Source: Bacteroidales bacterium UBA3816 (GTDB lineage: Bacteria; Bacteroidota; Bacteroidia; Bacteroidales; P3). Taken from it: 49,464 nt of DNA. Under the pieces are notes generated by a model. It was given only the letters and a program-made list of their open reading frames with translations, searched no databases and was not told the origin of the DNA. Positions 8,970 to 16,611 of this stretch are shown here, piece after piece (the stretch's first letter is position 1; each line of letters opens with the position of its first letter). The translations under genes and the position numbers were made by a program. The stretch is taken from assembly GCA_002368955.1 (NCBI GenBank), contig DFDY01000198.1:1-49464 (forward strand), in the 5' to 3' direction.

Positions 8970-9893
8970 ATGGACGGAAAAGGACAATACAAAGCTTTGT
9001 GCGAAACAGAGGGAGAGCAAATCCCTCTGTTTCTGCAATATTGGTGGATGGAGACGGTATGCCACGGCAAGCGTTGGGAGGTGGCTTTTGCCTACGACAG
9101 GCAGGGCAACATTGCGGCGGCCATGCCTTATCTCATCGGCTCCAAATGGGGACTGCGCTATGTGCTGCAGCCCCAACTAACGCAATACAGCGGCCCTTGG
9201 TTCCGTCCCGAGAGCGACCGTCAGGAATGCACCCGCCAATTGGTGGAGCATTTCAAACGGCTGCGGCTGGCCCTCTTCAACCAGAATTTTGCCCCAACGG
9301 TGGAGGATTTGAGTGGATGGAAGGGCTACGACTCCGACACCCGCATCACATACCGTATTGAGGACATCAGCGACCCAGAGCAGGTATTTAGCCACTTCGA
9401 CAAGCGGCATCGCCAGCGGCAAATACGCCATTGCGAGGGGATGCTGCATCCGGTAGAGCTCTCGGCAGCCGACTTTGCCGACTTTCACACCCGCTACTGG
9501 CAGTCGCGAGGTGAGCGAGACCTGCTTTCGCAGGAGTTTATGACACGGGTTATCAACGCCGCCCTCAAGCGCGAGCAAGGACTTCTGTTGGGCCTGGCAG
9601 ACGAGAGCGACATTCTGCGCGGGGCCCGCTTTGTGGCCTATGACAGCCGCTGCGCCTACGCACTCCTTTCAGCACTGAATCCTGAAGGACATCCCGGAGG
9701 CACCTCCCCCCTGCTCTTCTGGCACATCATAAGGCAGCTGTCCGCCCGCACAAGCAGCTTCGATTTCGAGGGCAGCATGGTGCCCAGCATCGCCTATTCC
9801 TACAGCCTCTACGGCGCCCAGCCCACCACCTACTACCAACTCAGCCGCTGTCCCAATCCCTTGCTGCGTGCCCTAATAAAAAAGAAACTATGA
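8970..9893 (+). CDS. FemAB/GNAT-superfamily acyltransferase-like protein
   Basis: This cytosolic protein of 307 residues resembles GNAT-fold proteins of the FemAB/BioF2-like type: an N-terminal half with AFAYDRQGNIAAAMPYLIG, and a C-terminal half with GLADESDILRGARFVAYD, then HPGGTSPLLFWHIIRQLS and FDFEGSMVPSIAYSYSLYG, the last being a typical end of this fold. Such enzymes transfer acyl or aminoacyl groups to cell wall, glycan or lipid acceptors; the substrate is unknown. Its stop codon overlaps the start of the next gene (ATGA at 9890-9893), so the two are translationally coupled. Confidence 0.7.
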   Translation: MDGKGQYKALCETEGEQIPLFLQYWWMETVCHGKRWEVAFAYDRQGNIAAAMPYLIGSKWGLRYVLQPQLTQYSGPWFRPESDRQECTRQLVEHFKRLRLALFNQNFAPTVEDLSGWKGYDSDTRITYRIEDISDPEQVFSHFDKRHRQRQIRHCEGMLHPVELSAADFADFHTRYWQSRGERDLLSQEFMTRVINAALKREQGLLLGLADESDILRGARFVAYDSRCAYALLSALNPEGHPGGTSPLLFWHIIRQLSARTSSFDFEGSMVPSIAYSYSLYGAQPTTYYQLSRCPNPLLRALIKKKL

Positions 9894-10858
9894 TCCGCGA
9901 CGACCTTGTCCATATCGACTATTCCACCCTCGCCATCAGCGACTACAGCCGCAACTATATCCTGCGGCTTCTGCCCAATATTGACTACTATTTGGAGATA
10001 TATGACCGCTGCATTGAGAGGATGCTCCGTTTGCTGCGCCAGCCACCCGAGAAGCTGACGGTGGTGGACTATGGGGGCGGGCACGGGTTCCTCTCCTGCC
10101 TGATGAAGGAGCGTGGTTTCGGAAAGGTCATTTATATCGACTATAACCCGCAAGCAGCCGCCACCGTAAAGGCCGTGAGCGAGCAGTTGGGCTATGGCCC
10201 CGACGTGGTGTTGCAGGGCAGCGCTGCCACCCTAGGCCAGTGGTGCCAACAAACGGGTGTGCGCCCCAACGGGCTGTTGGGAATGGATGTGATAGAGCAC
10301 ATTTACCGACTTGAAGACTTCTTTGCCGACCTGTTCGCCATCGCGCCCATGCCCATGATTTTCACTACAGGCTCCACTCCTTTTAACCCGTATGTGGTGC
10401 GAAGGCTCCACCGCGTGATGCTCACCGACGAGCACGGCGACGGCACCCAACCCGGTTTCTGTCAACTGCGCCGCCAGTACCTGGCCAAGCATTTGCCACA
10501 GCTTTCTGCCCAAGAGCTCGACTACTGGGCCCAACACACACGCGGCCTAAGTTATGACGACTTGCTAGAGGCCGTGGCCACCAATACTCCCTATGCCAAC
10601 AGCGACCCCTACAATACCTGCGACCCCTCCACTGGCAGCTGGACCGAGCGCATCCTGCCCATCGAAACCTACCGGCATCTGCTGGCTCCATACGGGGCTC
10701 AACTCTCGGTGGCAAGCGGTTTCTATAATACCCACCGCTCCACGGCCAAAGCCCTGCCTTCGCGTCTGCTGAACCTCTTGCTGCGAATGGGTGGCAGGCC
10801 ATGTCGTTTCTTGGCCCCATTCATCATTCTGCAAATCGATAATCCCTCAGTCCCATGA
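9890..10858 (+). CDS. Class I SAM-dependent methyltransferase
   Basis: This 322-residue protein has the class I methyltransferase motif I, VVDYGGGHGFLS (near residue 60), followed by the acidic motif II IYIDYNPQ and a motif IV-like region GLLGMDVIEHIYRLEDFF. The N- and C-terminal extensions, with a long Tyr- and Asn-rich stretch after residue 220, are not familiar. The substrate is unknown; the coupling to the acyltransferase gene upstream and to rlmH downstream (ATGA overlaps on both sides) suggests shared transcription and not necessarily a shared pathway. Confidence 0.8.
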   Translation: MIRDDLVHIDYSTLAISDYSRNYILRLLPNIDYYLEIYDRCIERMLRLLRQPPEKLTVVDYGGGHGFLSCLMKERGFGKVIYIDYNPQAAATVKAVSEQLGYGPDVVLQGSAATLGQWCQQTGVRPNGLLGMDVIEHIYRLEDFFADLFAIAPMPMIFTTGSTPFNPYVVRRLHRVMLTDEHGDGTQPGFCQLRRQYLAKHLPQLSAQELDYWAQHTRGLSYDDLLEAVATNTPYANSDPYNTCDPSTGSWTERILPIETYRHLLAPYGAQLSVASGFYNTHRSTAKALPSRLLNLLLRMGGRPCRFLAPFIILQIDNPSVP

Positions 10859-11328
10859 ACATCACGCTACTGGTTATTTCCAAGACCGATATTGCCTACC
10901 TGCAGGCAGGCATCGACGAGTACTGCAAACGGCTGAAGCACTATATCCGTTTCGACATAGAGGTGATTCCGGCCCTGAAGGACCAGAAAGGAGCCAGCCC
11001 GGACGAAATCAAGGAGCGCGAGGCCGCCCTGCTGCTCAAAAAGTTACAAGGGGCCGACCGCATAGTGCTGCTGGACGAGCACGGCAAGGAGCACACTTCG
11101 GTGGGCTTTGCCGACTATCTGCAGCGTCAGATGAACGCGGGCGTGCGCTCACTGGTGTTTGTGGTGGGCGGTGCCTTTGGTTTTGCACCCAGTGTCTATG
11201 CCGCCGCCCATGACAAAATATCGCTCTCACAAATGACCTTCAACCACCAGATGGTGCGGCTCTTCTTTGTGGAGCAACTTTACCGCGCCTTCACCATCCT
11301 ACGCCACGAGCCCTACCACAACAGCTAG
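10855..11328 (+). CDS. rlmH: 23S rRNA (pseudouridine1915-N3)-methyltransferase
   Basis: RlmH is a small SPOUT-fold homodimer that methylates pseudouridine 1915 in helix 69 of 23S rRNA, acting on the assembled 70S ribosome. At 157 residues it has the usual length. Characteristic segments are ISKTDIAYLQAGIDEYCKRL at the N terminus, VLLDEHGKEHTS, the SAM-binding knot VVGGAFGFAPSV, and the conserved end LYRAFTILRHEPYHNS. It starts within the stop of the preceding methyltransferase gene (ATGA), making a three-gene coupled unit. Confidence 0.96.
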   Translation: MNITLLVISKTDIAYLQAGIDEYCKRLKHYIRFDIEVIPALKDQKGASPDEIKEREAALLLKKLQGADRIVLLDEHGKEHTSVGFADYLQRQMNAGVRSLVFVVGGAFGFAPSVYAAAHDKISLSQMTFNHQMVRLFFVEQLYRAFTILRHEPYHNS

Positions 11329-11379
11329 GCCCTGCAAGGTGATAGATAACCCACATACAATAATGGGGACTTCTATAAA

Positions 11380-11476
11380 TCACCCAGAAGGGGTGAGACT
11401 ATTAATAACACGGTACAAGCCGAAGGCGCAGTGCCGTGATACTCAGACGTCAGTAAACTGCGTCCCGACGGGACGC
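11380..11476. repeat. Cluster of three REP-like hairpins
   Basis: Between rlmH and the next gene lie three hairpins: TCACCC/GGGTGA (11380-11396), CACGGTAC/GTGCCGTG enclosing GCC-GAA-GGC (11409-11438), and GCGTCCC/GGGACGC with a GAC loop (11460-11476). None has a T-tract, so they are not standard terminators. The compact triloop palindromes resemble those at 30-46 and 6754-6770, and I infer a REP-like repeat cluster. Confidence 0.55.
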
Positions 11477-11525
11477 GACAATGGAAACAAATAAATAGAA
11501 CACACCTAATAAAAACAACATACTC

Positions 11526-11939
11526 ATGCAACTAAAACTAACATACAACGAAGTAGAACACCTCATCGCCGAGAAATCGGGCAAAGAACTACCCCTCTGT
11601 TTTGGCGGACCCCACACCGTCCGCATCAGCCACAAAGTGCCCCTGATGGGCTCTGTGGGCATCGACATCAACGTAGAAGGGGTGCAGGGTTCCGATGTCA
11701 TCCTCAGCTTTGGCGGCGGTGCAGGCATCGAATACATGCTACGCGCAGCCATCACCCAAGCCCAGAAACAGAATCCCAACGCCAACATGGTGGAACTGTT
11801 TGACGGCAACAAGCTGAAACTCTCCCTGGGCAGCAACCCCAACCTCTCGTCCATGTTTGACAACATCACGTTGCAAGACATACACTTCGACGAGCAGAGC
11901 ATCATGATAGACTTTGTTCCCCGCGCCACTTTCTCCTAA
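11526..11939 (+). CDS. Conserved-looking hypothetical protein, 137 residues
   Basis: I do not recognise this family. The protein has no signal peptide or membrane helix and is mixed alpha/beta in character. A Gly-rich stretch, VILSFGGGAGIEYML (about residues 59-73), and an alternating beta pattern in the C-terminal half (NKLKLSLGS, ITLQDIHFDEQSIMIDFVP) stand out. Its TAA stop overlaps by one base the ATG of the MBL-fold hydrolase gene (11937-11941), which indicates translational coupling and probably a joint role. Upstream are the REP-like hairpins; no consensus promoter is clear. Confidence 0.7.
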   Translation: MQLKLTYNEVEHLIAEKSGKELPLCFGGPHTVRISHKVPLMGSVGIDINVEGVQGSDVILSFGGGAGIEYMLRAAITQAQKQNPNANMVELFDGNKLKLSLGSNPNLSSMFDNITLQDIHFDEQSIMIDFVPRATFS

Positions 11940-12601
11940 TGCCACTCTCCTATATCCACCACAGCTGCTTTGCCTACAGCGACCCATCCTTTCTCATCGT
12001 ATACGACTATTGGCGCGACCCGAAGAGAAGGCTGCAAGCCCTGCTCGACGAGGCGTTGGACCAGAAAAAGGAGGTCTACTTTGTCATCTCCCATTTCCAC
12101 GAGGACCATTTCAATACCGACATCCCCGAATGGTGCCGACAACGGCCGCAGTGGCATCTGCTCCCCTCCTACGACACCGTGCGGCGGCGCCGCATAGACA
12201 AGAATCTTCCGCTGGCCGTGCTGCGATTTGGCGAAGTGGTGGAGACCCCCCATTTCACCCTCCATGCCTACCACTCCACCGACGTGGGTGTAAGCACCGT
12301 TACGGTGCTGCACGACGGCACTACCCTCTACCATGCGGGCGACAACAACAACTGGTATTTCACCGATGAGGACAACCCCGATGCCGACCGGGTAAAAGTA
12401 TCGCTGGACCAAATGGAGAAACTCTTCCTCTCCACCCTACGCGACATACGGAAAGACTTTCCGCACATTGACCACGCCATGTTGCCCGTGGACCCACGTC
12501 TGGAACAAGAAATGCTGCGCGGACCCTTCCAATTCCTAAAGGCTATCAACGTGGGGCGGCTGCATCCGATGCACTTCTGTCTTCCGCAAGAAGAGTACTA
12601 A
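11939..12601 (+). CDS. Metallo-beta-lactamase-fold hydrolase
   Basis: This 220-residue cytosolic protein has the MBL zinc motif SHFHEDHFN (HxHxDH) near residue 52, a second zinc-ligand region at YHAGDNNNWYF, and a late histidine in LHPMHFCLP that could serve as the last ligand. It resembles the UlaG/L-ascorbate-6-phosphate lactonase-like branch, with a short N terminus IHHSCFAYSD, more than RNase Z or glyoxalase II. The substrate is unknown. It is coupled to the 137-residue gene upstream, and its stop codon overlaps the stop of the convergent acyltransferase gene within CTAA at 12598-12601. Confidence 0.82.
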   Translation: MPLSYIHHSCFAYSDPSFLIVYDYWRDPKRRLQALLDEALDQKKEVYFVISHFHEDHFNTDIPEWCRQRPQWHLLPSYDTVRRRRIDKNLPLAVLRFGEVVETPHFTLHAYHSTDVGVSTVTVLHDGTTLYHAGDNNNWYFTDEDNPDADRVKVSLDQMEKLFLSTLRDIRKDFPHIDHAMLPVDPRLEQEMLRGPFQFLKAINVGRLHPMHFCLPQEEY

Positions 12602-13857
12602 CGACTCATTTTCAAACCGTACCACACGTCGCGCAAGAGCACAAAGAGGTGCGGAGTGACGTGGATGCTGACAATGCCGATGGCCAGCCAAAGCAGGACT
12701 GGCCAAATGCCAGAAACACAAAGGCCAACCACGAAGAGGCCAACAAGGTAGAGGAAGGTGGCAAACAACCGTATGCCGAAGTTGACCGAACTGCGGAACT
12801 GAGGATCCTTGATTTTGTACTTAGTGATGAGGTGTGTGGGGAGATAGACAATCAGATTGCTTAGCAGCCAATATTTCCAGATGGGCAGTATGACGGCCCA
12901 CACCGTGAGGACCACGGCCAGCAGCGAAAGGAGGCTCTTGCCCCAATTCCACCCTTTGGAGGCGAACCACAGAGGTACGCCTCTTCGCTTGAGGTCGGCG
13001 GCAAAAGCGGCCCCTTCGGCATAGAGCGGGGCACGTTGTTCTTCCGACATCTGGGCCATCTGCTCGCTAATATGTTTGCGTGCCATAAAGCGGCCCCAAG
13101 GGTTGTTCTTCAGTCTCAAGGCCTTCAGGGTCTCCTGTGTCTTGAGGTGGCAGTAGGCGTATTCTTCTTCATAGTGCTCCTTACTCTGCACATTGTGCAT
13201 CTGGCCGCCCAACGCCGTGGCCAAAGCCTCGCGCATCTGGTTGAGGGCCACCGGTTCGTTGCTTTCATACTCGGCCATAAAGGGGCGCACGTCGATGGGC
13301 TTGCCTATATTCAAACAGACGTTGTGGTAGACATCCTCGTAGTCGTCATAGTCGATTCCCACGGGTACGATATACAGTGGCTTGTCGCCCAGTTCCTTCT
13401 GCGTGCCACAGGCAATGCGGAACATACCCTTCACCAAGGGCAGCATCTGGTGCTTGTTGTTGTGCGTGCCCTCGGCCATGAGGCACAAAGGCACCCCTTT
13501 CTCCAGCACCTCGCGCGAATTCTTGAACACCTCCGTGTTGCGCGACAGCTGGTCGCGCCCGTCCCTGATGCGATAGACCGGGCCGATGCGCAGGAAGTTC
13601 AACGCCTTGGCCTGAGCCTTCTTCTGGAAGATGTCGGCGCGGGCCAGAAAGGCAATGGGCCGAGGACGCACCAAAAGTATCAACAGGGCATCCATCAAGG
13701 CGTTTTGATGGCAGGGTGCCAAGATATAGGCATCCTCTTTAGGCAGGTTCTCGCGACCCCTGATGGTCACTGAGCGGTAGTGATTCACAGTCCCATAGTC
13801 CACCAATGGGCGCAGAATGCTGTAAAAAAAGTTAAAATCAGCCAATGTATTTTTCAT
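12598..13857 (-). CDS. PlsC-like phospholipid/glycerolipid acyltransferase with membrane domain
   Basis: The protein (419 residues from the ATG at 13857) has a PlsC/LPLAT acyltransferase domain in its N-terminal half: motif I PCHQNALMDA (His and Asp, with five residues between), a VYRIRDGRDQLSRN segment, and LMAEGTHNNKHQMLPL (motif III, EGT). The C-terminal 130 residues contain several hydrophobic helices, LLSLLAVVLTVWAVILPIW being the clearest, so it is a membrane protein. The role is likely acylation of lysophospholipid, perhaps 1-acylglycerol-3-phosphate. An earlier in-frame ATG at 13872 overlaps the promoter, so the ATG at 13857 is preferred. It is convergent with the MBL gene. Confidence 0.85.
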   Translation of the reverse strand: MKNTLADFNFFYSILRPLVDYGTVNHYRSVTIRGRENLPKEDAYILAPCHQNALMDALLILLVRPRPIAFLARADIFQKKAQAKALNFLRIGPVYRIRDGRDQLSRNTEVFKNSREVLEKGVPLCLMAEGTHNNKHQMLPLVKGMFRIACGTQKELGDKPLYIVPVGIDYDDYEDVYHNVCLNIGKPIDVRPFMAEYESNEPVALNQMREALATALGGQMHNVQSKEHYEEEYAYCHLKTQETLKALRLKNNPWGRFMARKHISEQMAQMSEEQRAPLYAEGAAFAADLKRRGVPLWFASKGWNWGKSLLSLLAVVLTVWAVILPIWKYWLLSNLIVYLPTHLITKYKIKDPQFRSSVNFGIRLFATFLYLVGLFVVGLCVSGIWPVLLWLAIGIVSIHVTPHLFVLLRDVWYGLKMSR

Positions 13858-13861
13858 GATG

Positions 13862-13869
13862 CAAAAATA
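13862..13869 (-). promoter_or_regulatory. -7 promoter element almost touching the acyltransferase start codon
   Basis: TATTTTTG (13869-13862 on the minus strand) ends only four bases before the ATG at 13857. With the usual five to seven bases between this element and the transcript start, the mRNA would begin at or very near the A of the ATG, so it would be leaderless. Confidence 0.5.
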
Positions 13870-13910
13870 CAAAATAAAAATGACATTTTTGAGTTATTGA
13901 AGAAAAAAAT

Positions 13911-14519
13911 ATGAAGACTATCATGAAAAGGAACCTCCACATACTACTCCTTCTGGTGCTGCTGCCGACCCTCCTTTCGGCACAGGGGCAGATGGCGCAA
14001 GAGCGCAAAATCCGCTTCGGATTTGTGCTTGACGGCGACACGGTGCCCTACTATCACCTGAAGGAAGTCCGCATCATAGAGTCCGGCTCACTACTTACCG
14101 AAACCGAAATCCGCAAAAACCAAAAGCTCATCCGCAACGTCAAGAAAATGCTCCCCTACGCCAAGATAGGCAAACAGCGACTCGACCAACTGGAACGCCA
14201 AGTGGCCGACATGCCCAAAAAGCAGCGCAAAGAAGCCATCAAAGCGGCCGAGAAAACCCTCTTGGCCGACTACAGCGACGAGCTGAAAGACTGCACCATC
14301 TCGCAAGGCAAAGTGCTGCTCAAACTCATCGACCGCGAAACGGGGCGCACCTCCTATGTGCTGGTCAACGAACTGAGGGGGAAACTCCGCGCCGGTGTCT
14401 ACCAGACCTTTGCCCGCCTCTTTGGCTACAACCTCAAGGCCAGCTACGACCCCAAGAACAACAAAGAAGACAACCTCATCGAGCGCATCGTTCTCTCCGT
14501 CGAGCGCGGCAAACTCTAA
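13911..14519 (+). CDS. DUF4294-family secreted protein
   Basis: This protein of about 200 residues has a signal peptide (ILLLLVLLPTLLSAQ) and then the segment FVLDGDTVPYYHLKEVRI, typical of the Bacteroidetes-only DUF4294 family, whose role is unknown. A long charged helical region follows (IRNVKKMLPYAKIGKQRLDQ and onward), and the end is basic. The periplasm is the likely location. ATG codons at 13911 and 13923 are both possible; the first is given. It is followed after 16 bases by an NlpC/P60 peptidase gene, an arrangement that suggests an envelope role for both. Confidence 0.75.
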   Translation: MKTIMKRNLHILLLLVLLPTLLSAQGQMAQERKIRFGFVLDGDTVPYYHLKEVRIIESGSLLTETEIRKNQKLIRNVKKMLPYAKIGKQRLDQLERQVADMPKKQRKEAIKAAEKTLLADYSDELKDCTISQGKVLLKLIDRETGRTSYVLVNELRGKLRAGVYQTFARLFGYNLKASYDPKNNKEDNLIERIVLSVERGKL

Positions 14520-14535
14520 TTCCCCACCCCTACCC

Positions 14536-15180
14536 ATGAAAGCCTACTGTTTCCTCAGTGCCGTGCCCATGCGCAGCCAGCCCTCCGACCGTGCCGAGAT
14601 GGTCAACCAACTGCTGCAGGGCGACACCTTCGACATCCTTGAGAGCCAACCCCAATGGTCCTATATCCGCTGCCACTATGACGGCTACGAGGGGTGGGTG
14701 GACAACAAGCAATGGCAGCCCTTCGACCCCAGTCAGTTCGGCACTGCACACACCCTGCCCGCCGCCGCCAGCCCTGCCACCGTGGCCGAGCAGCAATACC
14801 TCGGAGCCCCTTACCTCTGGGGTGGGCGCACCCAGATGGGCATCGACTGCTCGGGACTGACCCAAGTCTGTTTCAAAGCCTGTGGTGTGCGGCTGTTGCG
14901 CGATGCCTCTCAGCAGGCCACACAAGGCACCCTGGTGCCCACTCTTACCGAAGCACGCCGCGACGACCTCTGCTTTTTCAACAACAACCAAGGCAAAATC
15001 ATCCATGTGGGCATCTATCTGGGCGAAGGCAAAATCATTCATGCCTCCGGCCAAGTGCGCATCGACACCCTCACCGCCGAAGGCATCATCAATGACAGCC
15101 CCCGCGGCAGCCTCAACCGCACCCCCTTCACCCGCCAACTCACCCACACGCTCCACTCCATCAGACGCATAAGCCTCTAA
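14536..15180 (+). CDS. SH3 and NlpC/P60 domain peptidoglycan endopeptidase
   Basis: The protein has 214 residues. Its N-terminal third is an SH3-like domain (MRSQPSDRAEMVNQLLQGD, WSYIRCHYDGYEGWVDNKQW), which in this group recognises the peptide stem of peptidoglycan. The C-terminal part is an NlpC/P60 hydrolase with the catalytic Cys in GIDCSGLTQ, the His in IHVGIYLGEGK and a further HASG, as in gamma-D-glutamyl-diamino acid endopeptidases such as YkfC. No signal peptide is present, so it probably acts on muropeptides in the cytosol, as in recycling. The ATG at 14536 was chosen over an upstream frame overlapping the previous gene because it begins directly with the domain. Confidence 0.88.
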   Translation: MKAYCFLSAVPMRSQPSDRAEMVNQLLQGDTFDILESQPQWSYIRCHYDGYEGWVDNKQWQPFDPSQFGTAHTLPAAASPATVAEQQYLGAPYLWGGRTQMGIDCSGLTQVCFKACGVRLLRDASQQATQGTLVPTLTEARRDDLCFFNNNQGKIIHVGIYLGEGKIIHASGQVRIDTLTAEGIINDSPRGSLNRTPFTRQLTHTLHSIRRISL

Positions 15181-15507
15181 GCCCACGCCCTGCCGCATAC
15201 CCCCAGTGCCGTTGCCTCCAAACAATCTCTTCCTCCACATTTCTCTGGGAAAGAAACGTGGGGCGGCTTTTCTTATTTTCAACAGAACGAATTATATACG
15301 CATTGCACCAGAGCACAGCCGTGCGCCATAATTCGGCATACATCCACTATATAGACGTAACACTGACGCTGCAGCGACGCTATTTCGTCGCTTATCTAGC
15401 GGCTAGATAACGTCGTGATAACTAAACAGAAGTGAGGGCCAAGCAAGGGGGCGGCACAGGTATGAGGAAAACTTTTTTCGTAAAAAGTTCACTTTTGGGG
15501 CTGCCCA
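15181..15507. other. Intergenic stretch with three hairpins
   Basis: No gene is supported. It holds GCGACG/CGTCGC with a CTATTT loop (15374-15391), directly followed by the perfect TTATCTAG-CGG-CTAGATAA hairpin (15392-15410), and then AACTTTTT-TCGT-AAAAAGTT (15470-15489). The first two could be parts of a REP-like unit. The third lies just upstream of the candidate ECF promoter and might be an operator or a terminator for readthrough; this is inference. Confidence 0.4.
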
Positions 15508-15535
15508 GGCAACTATATGACAAAAGCCTATCGTC
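15508..15535 (+). promoter_or_regulatory. Candidate ECF-sigma promoter of the lipoprotein-sigma cassette
   Basis: GGCAACT (15508-15514) and CGTC (15532-15535), separated by 17 bases, match the general ECF layout: an AAC-containing -35 box and a CGTC -10 box. It lies 57 bases before the lipoprotein start at 15593, and an ECF sigma gene follows in the same direction, so autoregulation is plausible. No TAnnTTTG element is seen in its place. Confidence 0.5.
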
Positions 15536-15592
15536 AAAGACGCGTCACGAGAGGGCACCACAACATGTTAAACCTTTAAGAACAAACAAACA

Positions 15593-16081
15593 ATGAAAAG
15601 ATCCAACAGAGCCCTCATCATGGCCTTTGCCACACTGGCAATGCTAGCCCTGGCAAGCTGCGAGAAAAATGATCCCCTTGCCCCTCAATCAACCACCGTA
15701 GCCACCTGTGCCGACGAGATGCCTTATATTGAGGTCTTCTCGGTGGAGAAGAACTACTACAGTGTGGGCGTAAACGGCCATATATACACCTCAGAAGACC
15801 TTCTGTATTCGAAAATACGTGCCAAAGTGAGCCTGACCAAGTTAGGCAAACGTAAAGCCACCATCTTCTCGCTACAGGAGACAGAAACAGACTACGTGGT
15901 GACAGCCAAAAGCCTGAAATCCTACATCAACCTAGCAAAAGTGGCACCGTCCATCTCCACTAGCAACCCCAATGAGATAACCAAATGGGTACTGGAAGCA
16001 ACGTTGGAGAGATATGAAGTAATCGTATGCTATGAGGAAGAAACTGGCCTCTGGCACGGGAATGTGATAGAAAAAGAATGA
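15593..16081 (+). CDS. Small putative lipoprotein of an ECF-sigma cassette
   Basis: This 162-residue protein begins with a lipoprotein signal peptide (MAFATLAMLALASC, lipobox LASC near residue 23) and continues as a small, beta-rich domain (EVFSVEKNYYSVGVNGHIYT, KATIFSLQETETDYVV). I do not recognise the family. After acylation it would sit in the inner or outer membrane, facing the periplasm. It is the first gene after the candidate ECF promoter; the sigma factor gene follows after 74 bases that contain a strong hairpin. A role as sensor or effector of the envelope signal is conceivable but not shown. Confidence 0.7.
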   Translation: MKRSNRALIMAFATLAMLALASCEKNDPLAPQSTTVATCADEMPYIEVFSVEKNYYSVGVNGHIYTSEDLLYSKIRAKVSLTKLGKRKATIFSLQETETDYVVTAKSLKSYINLAKVAPSISTSNPNEITKWVLEATLERYEVIVCYEEETGLWHGNVIEKE

Positions 16082-16096
16082 CCGACACCCCCCAAA

Positions 16097-16133
16097 GGGC
16101 CTAGGAGAAAGGGTGTGCCTTCCTCCTAGGCCC
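16097..16133 (+). terminator. Strong hairpin between the lipoprotein and sigma genes
   Basis: GGGCCTAGGAG (16097-16107) pairs perfectly with CTCCTAGGCCC (16123-16133), and AAGG/CCTT pairs inside the loop. No T-run follows, so this may be a partial terminator, an mRNA processing or stability element, or an attenuator that lowers expression of the sigma genes relative to the lipoprotein. Confidence 0.55.
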
Positions 16134-16155
16134 TAACCCTTAACAGAACAGCCAA

Positions 16156-16608
16156 GTGGAAGACCTTTATCTGGAAATGTACGACCTGCTGCTGCACCGG
16201 GCAACCTCCATCGTTGGCAACGCGGAGGATGCCAAGGACATAGTGCAGGACCTCTATGTGCATATCAAGACACGGCAGGGGCACCCCGTGGCAATAGCCA
16301 ACCGCCGCGGCTATCTCTACGGCATGGTCAGCAACATGTCGCGTCTCTTCCTCCGCCGTCAGAAAAACCACATGGAGTTGGAATGGGAAAGCCAGAACAG
16401 GGACTTGTGGACCACCCTGAACACCTCTTTCTACATCGACGACTTGCTGATGCCCCTCACCGAGCTACAGAAAAGCATTGTCCGTCTGCACGACATTGAG
16501 GGCTACACCTGCATGGAGATAGCAAGGCGGCTGAGGCGAACCCCTGGGGCAGTAAAGAAACAATTGTCGCTGGCACACAAGAAAATAAAGGAAACTCAAA
16601 AGCCATAG
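16156..16608 (+). CDS. ECF-type RNA polymerase sigma factor
   Basis: This 150-residue protein has the ECF sigma layout: region 2 at the N terminus (LHRATSIVGNAEDAKDIVQD, then GYLYGMVSNMSRLFLRRQ) and region 4 with a helix-turn-helix at the C terminus (LTELQKSIVRLHDIEGYTCM, EIARRLRRTPGAVKKQLSLA). It would direct RNA polymerase to a few promoters, probably including the candidate at 15508-15535. Translation starts at GTG 16156; an ATG in the same frame at 16177 would truncate region 2. The candidate anti-sigma gene follows after three bases. Confidence 0.9.
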   Translation: MEDLYLEMYDLLLHRATSIVGNAEDAKDIVQDLYVHIKTRQGHPVAIANRRGYLYGMVSNMSRLFLRRQKNHMELEWESQNRDLWTTLNTSFYIDDLLMPLTELQKSIVRLHDIEGYTCMEIARRLRRTPGAVKKQLSLAHKKIKETQKP

Positions 16609-16611
16609 AAA

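Noticed and set aside
11939..12601. Assignment of this MBL protein as RNase Z or glyoxalase II
   Set aside because: It lacks the GRTDLPGG segment of the second group and the long exosite arm of the first; only the general zinc motif fits.
15374..15410. A possible riboswitch or structured RNA from the two adjacent hairpins
   Set aside because: No known riboswitch core is visible, and the hairpins lie before the candidate ECF promoter, so they would not be in the cassette mRNA.
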